This document shows, one piece after another, positions 41,464-52,225 of a stretch of 64,000 nt of DNA; the first letter of the stretch is position 1, and every line of letters begins with the position of its first letter. The stretch spans positions 15,732,354 through 15,796,353 of the forward strand of contig OX235272.1 in the NCBI GenBank assembly GCA_944472155.2, in the 5' to 3' direction. The stretch is from Trichobilharzia szidati. Its lineage: Eukaryota; Platyhelminthes; Trematoda; Strigeidida; Schistosomatidae. The translations under genes were made by a program, and so were the position numbers. Below the pieces are notes generated by a model. It was not told where the DNA came from. It did no database searches and saw only the letters and a list, made by a program, of their open reading frames with translations.

Positions 41464-42151
41464 TTGCATGGAGGATTTCATCATGAGCCGGCATCAGTTA
41501 GAGAACCACTGGAAAACCTGGGAGTACCGGACAGCCAGCTGTTTCGTCACAGTTTGGAACTCTTCATTAGTACGCACCCACCGGGGTTCGAACTCAGGAC
41601 CTTCTGTTTACAAGGCTAGCGAGCTCGTAGACCATTGAGCCACTGGGACCTGACCCAATGGTCCTTGAATTCTAACTTCTGCCAAGTCACGACATAGCTC
41701 ATGATGAAATCCTCCATGCAATCAAACAAATATCCCTACAAAACCAATACTTGAAAATTAATCTGATGCTCACTGGCAACTGGCCCTATTCAGGCAGTTT
41801 GCCTGGGATTCATGTGGGAAGCCGTGACCAGTAGGGTACAGCAGGTTGAAGATGAGGCAGTAACTCATCGAAGAAGACATTGGGAAATGGCCGCGCTATG
41901 TCGTGAGTTGTCAGAAGTTAGAATTCAAGGACCATTGGATCGAGTTCCAGTGGTTTAATGGTCTACGAGCTCGCTAGCCTTGTAACCAGAAGTTCCTGAA
42001 TCCGAACCCCGGTGGGCGCGTACTGATGAAGAGTCCCGAATTGGGACGAAACAACTGTCCAGTACTCCCGGGTTTTCCAGTAGTTCTCTAACTGATATCA
42101 GCTCATGATGAAATCCTCCATGCAACCAAACAAAAATCCCTACAAAACCAA
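41464..42151. repeat. Inverted SINE dimer with 12-bp target-site duplication
   Basis: Flanked by cacaaggtttgt at 41452-41463 and 42152-42163, within the RTE. The left SINE copy (minus) and right copy (plus) are mirror images from gcatggaggatttcatcatg to catgatgaaatcctccatgc. The inner 5' parts are also mirrored (caaggaccattgg-type ends near 41665 and 41928) around a centre near 41790-41860. The duplication implies the dimer moved as one unit. Confidence 0.8.
42020..42065 (+). ncRNA. Best-preserved SINE hammerhead, one core lesion
   Basis: Stem I is GTACTG (42020-42025) with CAGTAC (42060-42065). The core ATGAAGA differs from the needed CTGANGA only by A at C3. Stem II is GTCCC/GGGAC, then GAAA (42048-42051), stem III ACA/TGT and C at 42059 as the cleavage base. 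The mirrored copy in the same dimer (minus, near 41530-41575) has the same C3 change. Confidence 0.65.
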
Positions 42152-42769
42152 CACAAGGTTTGTCTCAAGAACCCTTTGTTTCACATCCTTTCTGGCCCTC
42201 TGATTTTGAGTGTGAAGTGAGGGCAACTGTTGATGAAACTCTACAGTGGTCCGCTGGAGCAGTTTTCACGATACACCCACAAAGTCACTGAACCATATAG
42301 AAGCACTGACTGATTTGATGTTTGTGTTGAAAATTCGAAACTTGTTCTTTATGCTGAGTGTAGAAGATATCCACTCTGGTTTCAAGCTGATGAAAATATG
42401 TTCTCCTGTTATCCCTTTCGGATTTTTTTATTTGGGTTCTTGATCCGTCCCATCTGTAGGTAAAACGATGCTGCCCAAATAAGCGAAGGAAGTGATCTCT
42501 TTCAAATTTCCTCCATTGGTAGTGTGATTGGTGCTTTCTGTGGTTCGTTTTTTTTTATCTTCATTACCTTCACCTTCTATATGTTCATTTGAAGTTCCAT
42601 CTTCACTGCTTCTTCTGCTGCCCACTTATTGATTCTCGCCGAAGCCGGCCGAAAGCCTTGTTTTACTCCTGTCGTTACCTTAAATGCATCTCTCACTTTT
42701 CCGTTGTGGATCATCTGACATGTGGCATTGTCATATAGCCAGCCGTTAAATGACGATGACAGAGAGTTA

Positions 42770-43800
42770 GGGCACTTCAAAGCGAACAACGACAGGAGAA
42801 TTAGAAACTCAAGTTTATAGAAAATCAACTCACACAGACCAAATCCTGAATTACAACAGCAACAATCCAATAGCACACAAGAGGAATTGCATACAAACAC
42901 TATTCAAGAGAGCCAGGACTCATTGCAGCACTCCCACCTTAAGGAAAATTGAAGAAAAATATCTCATGGACGTCTTCCAAAAGAATGGATATCCACAGAA
43001 TTTCATCAAAAGACATATACCTTCAAGCCAACCTATCAAACCGTAAGCCCCCAAGGAAAGCACAAAGGAAATCGCCTTACCATACATAAAGGACATCTCA
43101 GAAATCACTACAAGACTCTTCAAACCTTTAGGAATTGACGTCGCACACAAATCAACAAAGTCACTTCACTCAATTCTATGTCAACCAAAAGACTCAACAG
43201 CGAAGGAAGATAAAACCAAAATCATTTACAAAATAGATTGTATCAACTGCGAAAAACACTACACTGGCCAAAGTGAACGTCCCGTTCGTCTTCGTATCCA
43301 CGAACATAAGTTAGCTGTCAAAAGACATGACATCCACTCCCTCATATCACTACATACAGACAACCACGGACATCAATTCCACTGAGACAACGTTCGATTA
43401 TTAGACAGAGGAAACAACAAGAATGCTAGAGAATTTTTAGAAGGCGGCCTGGTATTCCAGTGAATCACCAATCAATAGACACATCGAGATTGACGAAATT
43501 TATCAACCGATAAGAAAGAAACCTCACACACAGGGGGTCGAAGTTCAAGTCAAAGAAACAATGAAAAAAATACAAGTAAACTAGAAGGTGTGAAAACGCA
43601 CAAAAACAACCAATCACGTCCAAGGTCACCGGGAGAGGTGATTAATAAACTCGTGGAGAAATCTAAAAGCTCACTTCAATGAATGGAAGTATACGCTGAA
43701 GATGTCACCTAGTAGGGTGATGAAAGCTTCGCAAATTAACCATCCTGCTCAGAGAACACAACCACATCAAAATCATCCACCTGAGCTACAAATCTTCTCT
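42770..43800 (+). mobile_element. PLE F5 copy inserted in the old RTE
   Basis: Plus-strand frames read TTTGELETQVYRKSTHTDQI, RTHCSTPTLRKIEEKYLMDV, FQKNGYPQNFIKRHI, ALPYIKDISEITTRLF, then IIYKIDCINCEKHYTGQSER (YTG in place of YIG), VRLRIHEHKLAVKRHDIHS. Stops appear after QPIKP and at HQFH. A frameshift near 43440 breaks the C-terminal tail. The ORF-end hammerhead is retained. Confidence 0.8.
43667..43729 (+). ncRNA. Hammerhead-like motif, PLE F5 copy in RTE
   Basis: AAGCT/AGCTT stem III, hairpin, CTGAAGA (43696-43702), stem II TCACCT/GGGTGA (one U-G), AGTA loop, GAAA. A TAG (43710-43712) overlaps stem II and its loop in the frame that matches the ORF end of 22057-23358. Confidence 0.6.
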
Positions 43801-44000
43801 ATCACTTCAAAGTGTTGATGTAGTTTCCAAAATACTCCGCTCTCGACGTTGTCGACGACTTTTTGACAGCCAATGAGGTTGAGGCAGAGGTTCACCTAGT
43901 ACTATTCTATGCTGTGCTCAATTATGATGCCTAGAGTTTACCAACCACTTTTAAGCTCAAATAAAGTGGCGAGGTTGGGCTTGGTGACAGCAATCCTACC

Positions 44001-45909
44001 GTCAAAAAATCAACCCAATCGCTACAGATATTTCAAAACACAGCAAAAATATTTTTTTCTAAAAAATGATTAGTTTAATAGCATATATATTTCAAACTCG
44101 AATTTACAAGGTCAAATACATCTATATATATGTGTATCGATTTTATTGATTTTTCACTTATTGAAAAAATCATTAAATCACACCACAACTTTTTTTTATT
44201 CAGAAACCGTAAGTCTTATGCAGAAAGACATTATAATTAGATAGTAAAAGTAAGTATAAAGCCGAAAAAAAATATGTTTCTTAAAGATAAAGTATTTAGC
44301 TAGTTAGTTAGTTAATTATTCAACCTTAGAGTTAGTCAATATTTACACTGTCTCATTACTTACTTAGATAAACAAACAAGAAATACAGACACCTTTATAG
44401 ACGGATAGACAGACAAACAGACAGAAAAGGTTGTTTGATTTCACTTTCCAAATTCAACGAACGGAATGCAATGTATAAACTATTCTTTTGTCTATCAGCT
44501 GAAAAAATCGACTATTACAAGAGTATGAAGGTGATCAATAGTGAGTAGCCATACACAATTAAAACAAACAGAATATCATGACTTTTATTAATATATATTT
44601 ATATATTCACAAGTAGAAACTGATTTTTTAGTATTGGGAAGTCAATATACAACACTCATCGAAGACAATATACATACATACAACAACATGTACTGCAATA
44701 AAATAAAGCTATTTGTGATACTTTTACTACTGATATTATTAATTTAAGTAGTAAGGATAATAAAAGATTCTATCATCATCACCTTCAGAAGAATAAGAAT
44801 AATAATAAGAAGAAATGTATTCACAAAGTAAAAAGAGATGAGTATGAAGAGGATTTTCAAGAAAATAAGTACGGAAAGTCGAGGCTTTGGAGTTATATCA
44901 GCAGAAGTAGACATTATCTCCCTACAGTCTTTGTTCTTTTGAAGAGCAGTATATCCAACTATAAGCCAATTACTTTTTTACAACAGATTCTTCTGTGCTT
45001 TGAGGTTTTCTTCTCCCATGAGTGAGTGAGAGAGAGAGAAAAAGAGAGAGTGGGAGGGGAGGGATAAAAGAAAGGCAAAATACAAATGCCACTCCCCATC
45101 CACACACGCATATATGCACAAACGCAGGCATACTTGTTTTTGCCATATCTCAAACCCAAAAAATGATACAGTTTCTATTTTTTTTGAAGAAGCAGAAATC
45201 CAGAAAGTGGAATAGATACATTTTTGTCTTGTTTTCTCCAAAAGGAGATGAGAAATACGTGGGGGGGGAAGCTTGAATTAAAAACTGACATTGATGTGAC
45301 TGTATTTTTTCAAAATTCTTGTTATTCTTGGCAAACTTGTGCGTGTGTGCGTCTGTTTGTCTGTGCTCTCCATTTTATTCATGTTTCTTTCTTTATTTAT
45401 TTATTGATAGAGGGAAAATAATTTTTTGAGCAAGCAGAAGGAAAAAGGGAAACAAACAATTTAAGGTTTCAATATTTCTTTCTTTTTTTCAATGTTCAAT
45501 AGTATCACTGAATTGCTGTTTTGTTTAAAAGTGTATTGATTATTGAAGAAGCATTAATTAAAATTATTATTATTTCCTATTGTCTAACATTTCAACCATC
45601 GATCCGAATCTTGATAATGAATAGGTAGCTGTGGATTTTCTGACTTGTAGAGAACCAAGCAGAAGGGCACAGCAGACAGGCAGGGAGGTGGGCAGACAAG
45701 CAGCATTCTGTTACACAGTAGCGATTATTCTCACTTCTTATTCACCTTGACAGACTGTTTCTTCGTCGAAATGGAGTAGGTGAGTAACTTTGATTGTGAA
45801 CAGATGATGTATACGGCGGATAGCTGGATGCATAATAAATCTAAATAGGAAAACGGAAACAGAGCCGAAAATCAATGGAAGAATATTAAAATATTCATAC
45901 GTTTAAGTT
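44001..45909. other. Low-repeat intergenic stretch
   Basis: AT-rich sequence with short tandem tracts (agagagag near 45025-45055, (AAT)n near 44795). No exon, LINE or PLE was recognised. Open frames at 44959-45276 cross the low-complexity tract and are not supported. Confidence 0.35.
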
Positions 45910-46265
45910 TCTATAGTTTGGTTTGTAAGGATTAGTTATGTTTTACGAGCTGATCACGAACCGATATCAGTTAGAGAACCATTGAAAACCAGAGAGTACT
46001 GGACAGCTACTGTTTCATCCTAGTTTGGGAATGGATGTCCCACCAACGACAATGGTTGGGGTCGCGCTAAATCACGAATTAGAATTCATGAGCCATTGAA
46101 TCGGGTCCCAGTGGCTGAATGGTATACGAGCTTGACTTGTAACCGGAAGTTCCTGGTTTTGAATCCCAGTGGGTGCGTACTGCCGATGATTCTCAGTCCA
46201 GTACTCCCTGGTTTTCAATGGTTCTCTAACTGATATCAATCCGTGATCAACTCGTTCATACGATT
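45910..46265. repeat. Inverted dimer of hammerhead SINE, truncated
   Basis: The left copy (minus, 45910-46030) keeps the tail and the hammerhead 3' half (gtttcatcctagtttggga, reverse) but not the head. The right copy (plus, about 46105-46265) keeps A box (GTGGCTGAATGG), B box (TTTTGAATCCC), stem I GTACTG and CCGATGA. Its stem II and GAAA are deleted, so stem I's partner CAGTAC follows at once. Confidence 0.7.
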
Positions 46266-46579
46266 AGTTTATTTTCTATGACCAGTGGTGATAACTGCCA
46301 GTGGAGTCTAGGAGGCGTGTTTCATCTCATCAAGTGTTTTTTTCTTGTTGAGCTGAATGTGGCTTTCATTCAGTGAACTGTGGTGAACCGACTGGGACTC
46401 GAACGAAGCAGTCATAGTGCCGGCACACCTAAAGCACTGCCTCTTAGATATGACTGGCTATGACGGCCAGCTTTTATGGCATAGCTATCAAGAAAGTCGA
46501 ATGAACGAAGTTGTTTTTATTCATATTAAAGTGAAATTATTCCCAAGAGTTGCGTCAAAGTTGACGCTCAGGCTAAAGA
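46266..46579. other. Spacer with tRNA-like SINE scrap
   Basis: Bases 46380-46430 include a reversed B box-like gggactcgaacg. Nothing else recognised. Confidence 0.3.
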
Positions 46580-47690
46580 TTAAGTTTGAGTAATTGTCAA
46601 ACTTATTCAACAGCTGTACGACAACGGCACATGTCAAGTGATCCACAACGAAAAAATTCAGCGAAGCGTTTGGAGTAAACACAGGAGTCAGACAACAGTG
46701 CTTATTATCACCAATGATATTCCTAACTGTGGTGGACTGGACTGGATTATGCGTCAGACAGTGGGAAACGAGAAGACAGGGATATCCTTAACCGACGTGA
46801 AAAACCTATAAGATCTGAATTTCACGGACGATTTATGTTTGATGTCACACAAAATCGAAGACCCACAAGAGAAAACCGACAAACTGGTCGAAGAAGCAGC
46901 AAAAACAGGACTCCAAGTGAACATAGACAAGACAGAGGTTATGAAGATAATCAAACAACAACAACAGCAGCTGCAGCAACATCCAGCGCCAATCACCATC
47001 AACGGGAGGGATTTGAAAGAGGTTACTTCATTCACTCACTTATCTAGGGAGCATTGTCTCAACTACCGGCAGGTGGAACGGACGAGGATGTCAAATCGAG
47101 AATCGGGAAGGCGAGAAACACATTCATCAACCTGAATCCAATCCAATCTGGAAATCTTCCGCTGTCACTCAGCATCTACAACGTAATTCGGATTTTCAAT
47201 ACAAACGTCAGTCAAGTCAGTCAGTTAGTTCTTCTATATGGATGGATCAGAAACTTAGCGGCGGGTCACAGAGAATGAGTATTTCCAACAGCCTGTTGCA
47301 GACCTTTATCAACAACTAACTGTCTTCGCTGGCTCTATACTGAAGATCAGATGGTCGGAAAGAACAAGAACCAACAAGAAACAATCTATGGGAAGAAACA
47401 AAACAAGAACCAATCGCCCAACAAATATGCAGGAGAAAGGTGAGATGGATTGAACACTCACTGGCTGAGGAGGCCACTCGCTAGGTGACATCGCGCGTCA
47501 GGCCAGTGCCTGAGTGGAACAAGAATGGGAAACGGTGAGTGGGACGTCGAAGGGTGACATGGAGGAGCTGAAACATTATGGGCTAACTTGGATGCAGGTG
47601 GAAAGTTCAGCAGAAGACAGAAGCAAATGGAGATGTGTAGTTGAAGCCCTATGTTCCACTAGGAATCCAAGGGAACAATAATAATATAAT
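46580..47690 (+). mobile_element. Young RTE LINE, 5'-truncated (subfamily A)
   Basis: RT motif B region onward: QLYDNGTCQVIHN, the DDLCLMSHKIEDPQEKTDKL block after an altered FADD box (46835-46900), KTEVMKIIKQ, IDEDVKSRIGKARNTF-type region and the KIRW segment. The tail is gaagccctatgttccactag, gaatccaagg, (AAT)n. It shares a derived deletion (agatggtcggaaag) with the copy at 48568-49815. Confidence 0.8.
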
Positions 47691-48567
47691 ATCTGTTGGA
47701 ATATGTCTGCTTCTTACATAGACAACAATGTAGCCCCCATCCCCTGCCTTTCACAGCGTCTGTCTCTCCACAATGCAACAAGACATACAAGATTGATTGA
47801 GTTCATCCACTACCTTAAAAATGGGTTTGAATCGCACAAGCACTTGATTTATATCAGTGAAGGAATTATGGATACAGTGATTAGTCAGTATGGAGTAATC
47901 AGTGGCATGCACATAGGGCTTAGTGGGAATGCTGACACAACTCAGGCAATCGACTTTGCAGTGTGATTGTGAAGTTAACAGACTTACCATATAGATGCAG
48001 TTTGAATTGACTTTAAGTGGTTAGAGACAGTACACAAGAAGTTGTGAAACTAAGTTTCACGCTTTTTGATACTTGCCAGTAAGACTGTTATCTATTACCT
48101 CAAAGAATGGGATCCCTGTCACCTAGTGTTGCGGTCAGACTACGGTTAGAACTGAGCACTATTCGAGCTTAGCAAAGACTTCAGGTAGGACTGTAGGCAA
48201 TAGAGTGATTTGCAACTATTGGCCAACGTCCAGTATCTAGTTCTCCGTGTAACTGCCTACCATACCTCTGACAGCAGCACTTGATGACGTGAGTTCAGAT
48301 GTTGCAGAAAACATCAGTTCTTTGGAAAAAATTAGAGACACGTCTTGTTAATAAATGCCAGCAAGCATAAAATCTAGCTTCAGAGCTTCTCGGAGACTGC
48401 CTTAAATGATAAAAATCAAACAGTGAAAATGCTTGCACATCAACATACATGCGAATAGATTTAAAGGGACGCTCAATCCTTCTCCTAAGATGTGGTCAGT
48501 ATATGTGCACAGTACATTTACAGTGTTTTAATATCTCAAGAAAGAAAATATCTGATTGACAATTAAT
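47691..48567. other. Spacer between two RTE copies
   Basis: An 87-codon open frame at 47703-47966 has no recognised domain and no splice context. It could be chance. The rest is unassigned. Confidence 0.3.
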
Positions 48568-49815
48568 ATTATTATTGTTCCCTTGGATTCCTAGTGGAAC
48601 ATAGGGCTTCAACTACACATCTCCATTTGCTTCTGTCTTCTACTGTACTTTTCATTTGCATCCATGTTGGTCCATACTGTTTCAGTTCCTCTCCACACGA
48701 TCTCCTCCATGTCACCCTTCGACGTCCCACTCACCGTTTCCCATTCTTGTTCCACTCAGGCACTGGCCTGACGCGCGATGTCACCTAGCGAGTGGCCTCC
48801 TCAGCCAGTGAGTGTTCAATCCATCTCACCTTTCTCCTGCATATTTGTTGGGCGATTGGTTCTTGTTTTGTTTCTTCCCATAGATTGTTTCTTGTTGGTT
48901 CTTGTTCTTTCCGACCATCTGATCTTCAGTATAGAGCCAGCGAAGACAGTTAGTTGTTGATAAAGGTCTGCAACAGGCTGTTGGAAATACTCATTCTCTG
49001 TGACCCGCCGCTAAGTTTCTGATCCATCCATATAGAAGAACTAACTGACTGACTTGACTGACGTTTGTATTGAAAATCCGAATTACGTTGTAGATGCTGA
49101 GTGACAGCGGAAGACTTCCAGATTGGATTGGATTCAGGTTGATGAATGTGTTTCTCGCCTTCCCGATTCTCGATTTGACATCCTCGTCCGTTCCACCTGC
49201 CGGTAGTTGAGACAATGCTCCCTAGATGAGTGAATGAAGTAAACTATTTCAAATCCCTCCCGTTGATGGTGATTGGCGCTGGATGTTGCTGCAGCTGCTG
49301 TTGTTGTTGTTTGGTTATTTTCATAACCTCTGTCTTGTCTATGTTCACGCGCGAAATACAGGTCTTCTAGGTTCTTCATGTCGGTTCAGGATATCCCTGT
49401 CTTCTCGTTTCCCACTGTCTGACGCATAATCTAGTCCACCACAATTATGAATATCATTGGTGATAATAAGCAGCCTTTTCTGACTCCTGTGTTTACTCGA
49501 AACGCCTCGCTGAGTTTTCCGTTGTGGATCACTTGACATGTGCCGTGGTCGTACAGCTGTTGAATAAGGTTGATGAATATTTGGGGTACTTCTTAGTACT
49601 CGAGTAGTTTCCAAATTATTTCGCGGTCAATGCTGTCAAAGTCTATGAAGTTGAGGTAGATGTTTGATTGCCATTCCATGCTTTTTTCTGTGATAATGAT
49701 GATGCGTAGAGTTGCAATTTGGTCAGAACATGATTTGCCTTTCCTCAATCCAGCTTGTTCTAGTCGGAGTTCTGTAACCAGTGCGTCCTTTATTCCATCC
49801 AGGATGATGCGACTC
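48568..49815 (-). mobile_element. Young RTE LINE, minus strand (subfamily A)
   Basis: It ends leftward in attattattgttcccttgga and cctagtggaacatagggctt. It reaches into the RT (KHGMAIKHLPQLH-type motif A region near 49630-49700) with a deletion of about 110 bp near 49350. A 180-nt stretch is translation-identical to its inverted counterpart in 47309-47491. Its flanks beyond the AAT tail do not match those of that copy. Confidence 0.8.
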
Positions 49816-49829
49816 TTTAAATAAATTCA

Positions 49830-50110
49830 ACTCTTATCTGTAAAAGTCAGTTTAATTTAATGTTGTTTTGGTAATTGGGTTCAAATTTTAAACCCACTTA
49901 GAACTCATAATAATGCTGGAATTTGAGTGGTATCTAACCCTATCCCAAAGACAAACTTTTTCAGCTTAAGGATCCCATTGACACAATTAGACAAAAAAAA
50001 TTTAATTTAACAAATATTGTATAATAAATGGGAGGTCAAGAACATACGTCTTAAATGTTAAACTCGAAAAGGATGAGTAATTTACAAAAGAAACTTAACC
50101 AATGTGAGAG
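49830..50110 (+). mobile_element. PLE F2-like remnant
   Basis: Bases 49905-50060 parallel 7125-7290 (the ctggaatttgagtggtatct and ttcagcttaaggat parts) and, more distantly, the F2 palindrome. Only the run-in to the GIY-YIG domain is recognisable. Confidence 0.45.
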
Positions 50111-51633
50111 ATAGAGATTCTAGCAGAGAGTCTGGCATCCTCAATCATTAATATAGTTCGGTAAAGAGACAGAACGGCTGATCTCAAACAGTCTCAAACA
50201 GTCTCTCAAACAGTGACTCTGAATCTACCATGGTAATACGTTTTACTTATTATTCTATCTCTTATTATTATTTTATTATTACTATTATTATTCTCATTAT
50301 TATTATTCTTGATTCATTTAAAACTATCCTTTATCAGTAGCATTATCTTAACCCACTTCAACACTATTATTATTATTTTTATATTATATTATTGTTATTA
50401 TAACTATTACTATTGACATCCCTCTGGTCGCAATTCTTGTTAAATTCTCTAATGTCTAATTGTTTATCTAAGTGATGTAATTGAAGCGTAATGCAATTTA
50501 TCTTGATTTTGATCTCCCATACACTCTCTCCCCTTATCTAATTGCACATGACCTGGAAAAACATTCGTACCTGTCTTTCTGCATGACTAATTCAATGTAG
50601 TTTATTTACTTATCAGTCCTATATCTCCCAATGTAATTTCAAAACTATATATATCCGTGTATGTGAAGTATTCAGTCCTATATCTCCCAATGTAATTTCA
50701 AAAGTATATATCCGTGTATGTAGAGTATTCAGCTGACGAGTTCTACCGAAATTTGATGAATTCATTAAATCCTGCTTTATTAACTTTCATTGCTTGTTTC
50801 AAACAGTCTCTGTTCACCAAATCAGCAGTCCGTAACTGCAGTGGGAATGACGCAACACTAGTCTTCAATATACGGAAAACTCCACTATAAAACCTTAGTA
50901 AATTACAAAGATATATCAAGCAACCTAGGTGAACATGTGACTTCAATGTACACAACGGAATGAGAGTGAAAGATATACTGCCTGGAGTTGATTTTAACAC
51001 CTCTGATACTCATATATATGGTAACTTCAGCTGTTTTTCTTTAAAATTAATTCTCTGCTGATAATTGTGGTGAGAGCTGGCTGCCAAAGTTGGTAGACAG
51101 TAAGTGACGTCAATTTTTATGTCCCCAGTATTGACGGATACAGTTAGCATATAGATGATCTGACACAGCCACAAAGAGATGCAAGGTTAACTTTCTGTGA
51201 GGAACAACCCATCAAAAGACTGTATTTTCTACTAAACAATAATCTACAGTGATGTACATCAAAATCTATAAATATGTGTTGATTTCGCTTGATAAACGAT
51301 CTGTTGTCTGGCCCTTGTCTTCTGTTGTTACGTAACGACTATTTATCTATGAGATTTGGCTGACCAACTTACGTGCTCGAATTTGAGTCGTTGACTATGA
51401 TGTCTGTATCCTGCTTCACTCCTTCAGAATGAGTAATTCAGTAGTGCCAATAGCCCTTACGCCAGAAGTGGAGCTCATAATGTGGTGCATGTAAGCGCCT
51501 GTTCCACGTAACTGAGATCTAAGTAACCAACTTCCACCCCATCCACCCCTCCCCCGCGTTCCTTGTTCCAAGGGAAAATACTCCTTAAAACTTTCTAATT
51601 TGTTCAATATTCAAAAATTAATTATTGTGAAAT
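50111..51633. other. AT-rich spacer, no gene seen
   Basis: (ATT)n-rich low-complexity sequence at 50240-50410 and a 59-bp tandem duplication at 50612-50731. Nothing else recognised. Confidence 0.35.
50612..50731 (+). repeat. 59-bp tandem duplication
   Basis: Two units beginning cagtcctatatctcccaatg (50614 and 50673) differ by a two-base (AT) loss and a few substitutions. Simple local duplication with no known function. Confidence 0.8.
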
Positions 51634-51853
51634 GCGTCGGTGGCATAGCGGTTAGGACGCTCGCCGACCATGCGCGTGGTCCGGGGTTCGATCTCCGGCC
51701 GACGCACTCCTTTACCTCGCTAGGCCAGAAATAAAAGCTGGTAGGGAGGAAAGGTTGGGAGTGAGGCTAGCAACCTCATCCTGTAAAATAAATACTGCTA
51801 CAGAAAATTCAAGCCTCTAGCTTGAAGCTCTATGTTCCACTGGGGAACGTGAA
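51634..51853 (+). repeat. Complete tRNA-derived SINE with RTE-type 3' tail
   Basis: Bases 51634-51706 have the length and pairing of a tRNA: acceptor GCGTCGG with CCGACGC, A box TGGCATAGCGG, B box GGTTCGATCTC. Position 33 is G rather than U, and the anticodon stem has a mismatch, so it is not a working tRNA gene. A body and the tail gaagctctatgttccactgg, ggaac, gaaggaa follow. The tail resembles the RTE LINE ends in this window (gaagccctatgttccactag), implying mobilisation by RTE enzymes. Confidence 0.75.
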
Positions 51854-51862
51854 GGAAAAAAA

Positions 51863-52225
51863 TTATTGTGGAAAAATAAGGTGGAAAAACACTCTGTTAC
51901 TCGCCTTCATTTCACCCACCTTACGCACTGGGATGCGTATAATCATACGCGCTAGAATTGATATCATATGAAGACAAACCAACAATCCACCCATTGCTAT
52001 CATGACTGTCAAACTGGTCAACATTAAACGATAAACAGCATTAATTAATGTTGACAGACTTCCAATTGATGTGGTTATTTGTTCATAATCAAAATCTAAT
52101 TGATTTCCATCAGTTTGAGTAAATTCATCAGTTTGATTGTTCGCGGAAAAAACTGACATCTTACTTTTCTGTTTTTTCAAATTTTTTTTCGGGTGGTGGT
52201 AGTCCTGGTCATTCAAACTGGTCAT
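51863..52225 (-). CDS. Candidate host exon: small single-pass membrane protein
   Basis: A 120-codon minus-strand frame from ATG 52223-52225. It has an N-terminal basic, polar part (HHPKKNLKKQKSK), an acidic Gln/Thr part with EFTQTDGNQLDFDYEQI, one hydrophobic segment of about 25 residues (LTSLTVMIAMGGLLVCLHMI) and RMIIRIPVRK. It matches no transposon family here. A donor-like GTAAGG or GTGGGT follows VPVRK-type codons near 51920, so the frame beyond may be intron. No family recognised; it may be chance. Confidence 0.4.
   Translation of the reverse strand: MTSLNDQDYHHPKKNLKKQKSKMSVFSANNQTDEFTQTDGNQLDFDYEQITTSIGSLSTLINAVYRLMLTSLTVMIAMGGLLVCLHMISILARMIIRIPVRKVGEMKASNRVFFHLIFPQ

Larger units (their letters stand above)
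41265..44000 (-). mobile_element. Old RTE LINE, host of two later insertions
   Basis: Minus-strand RTE pieces occur at 41265-41463 (3' side), 42152-42740 (C-terminal and palm region; the motif-B-side ATCQMIHNGKVRDAFKVTTG is near 42665-42740) and about 43800-44000 (motif A side, in reverse near gtagtttccaaaatactccg). They are colinear when the SINE dimer (41464-42151) and the PLE F5 (about 42770-43800) are removed. Strongly decayed, so older than its guests. Confidence 0.75.

Noticed and set aside
44959..45276. Overlapping open frames on both strands
   Set aside because: They cross an (AG)n-rich low-complexity tract and show no domain or splice context.
47703..47966. 87-codon frame between the RTE copies as a gene
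   Set aside because: No domain, no splice sites and an antisense frame of similar length across the same bases. Left as unassigned spacer.
48594..48960. Hydrophobic plus-strand frames resembling membrane proteins
   Set aside because: They are antisense to RTE coding sequence. The same frames recur at every RTE copy (for example 2177-2618 and 55339-55713).
51634..51706. Functional tRNA gene
   Set aside because: Length and pairing fit, but position 33 is G, the anticodon stem has a mismatch and a SINE tail follows directly. Two further copies with the same body exist.
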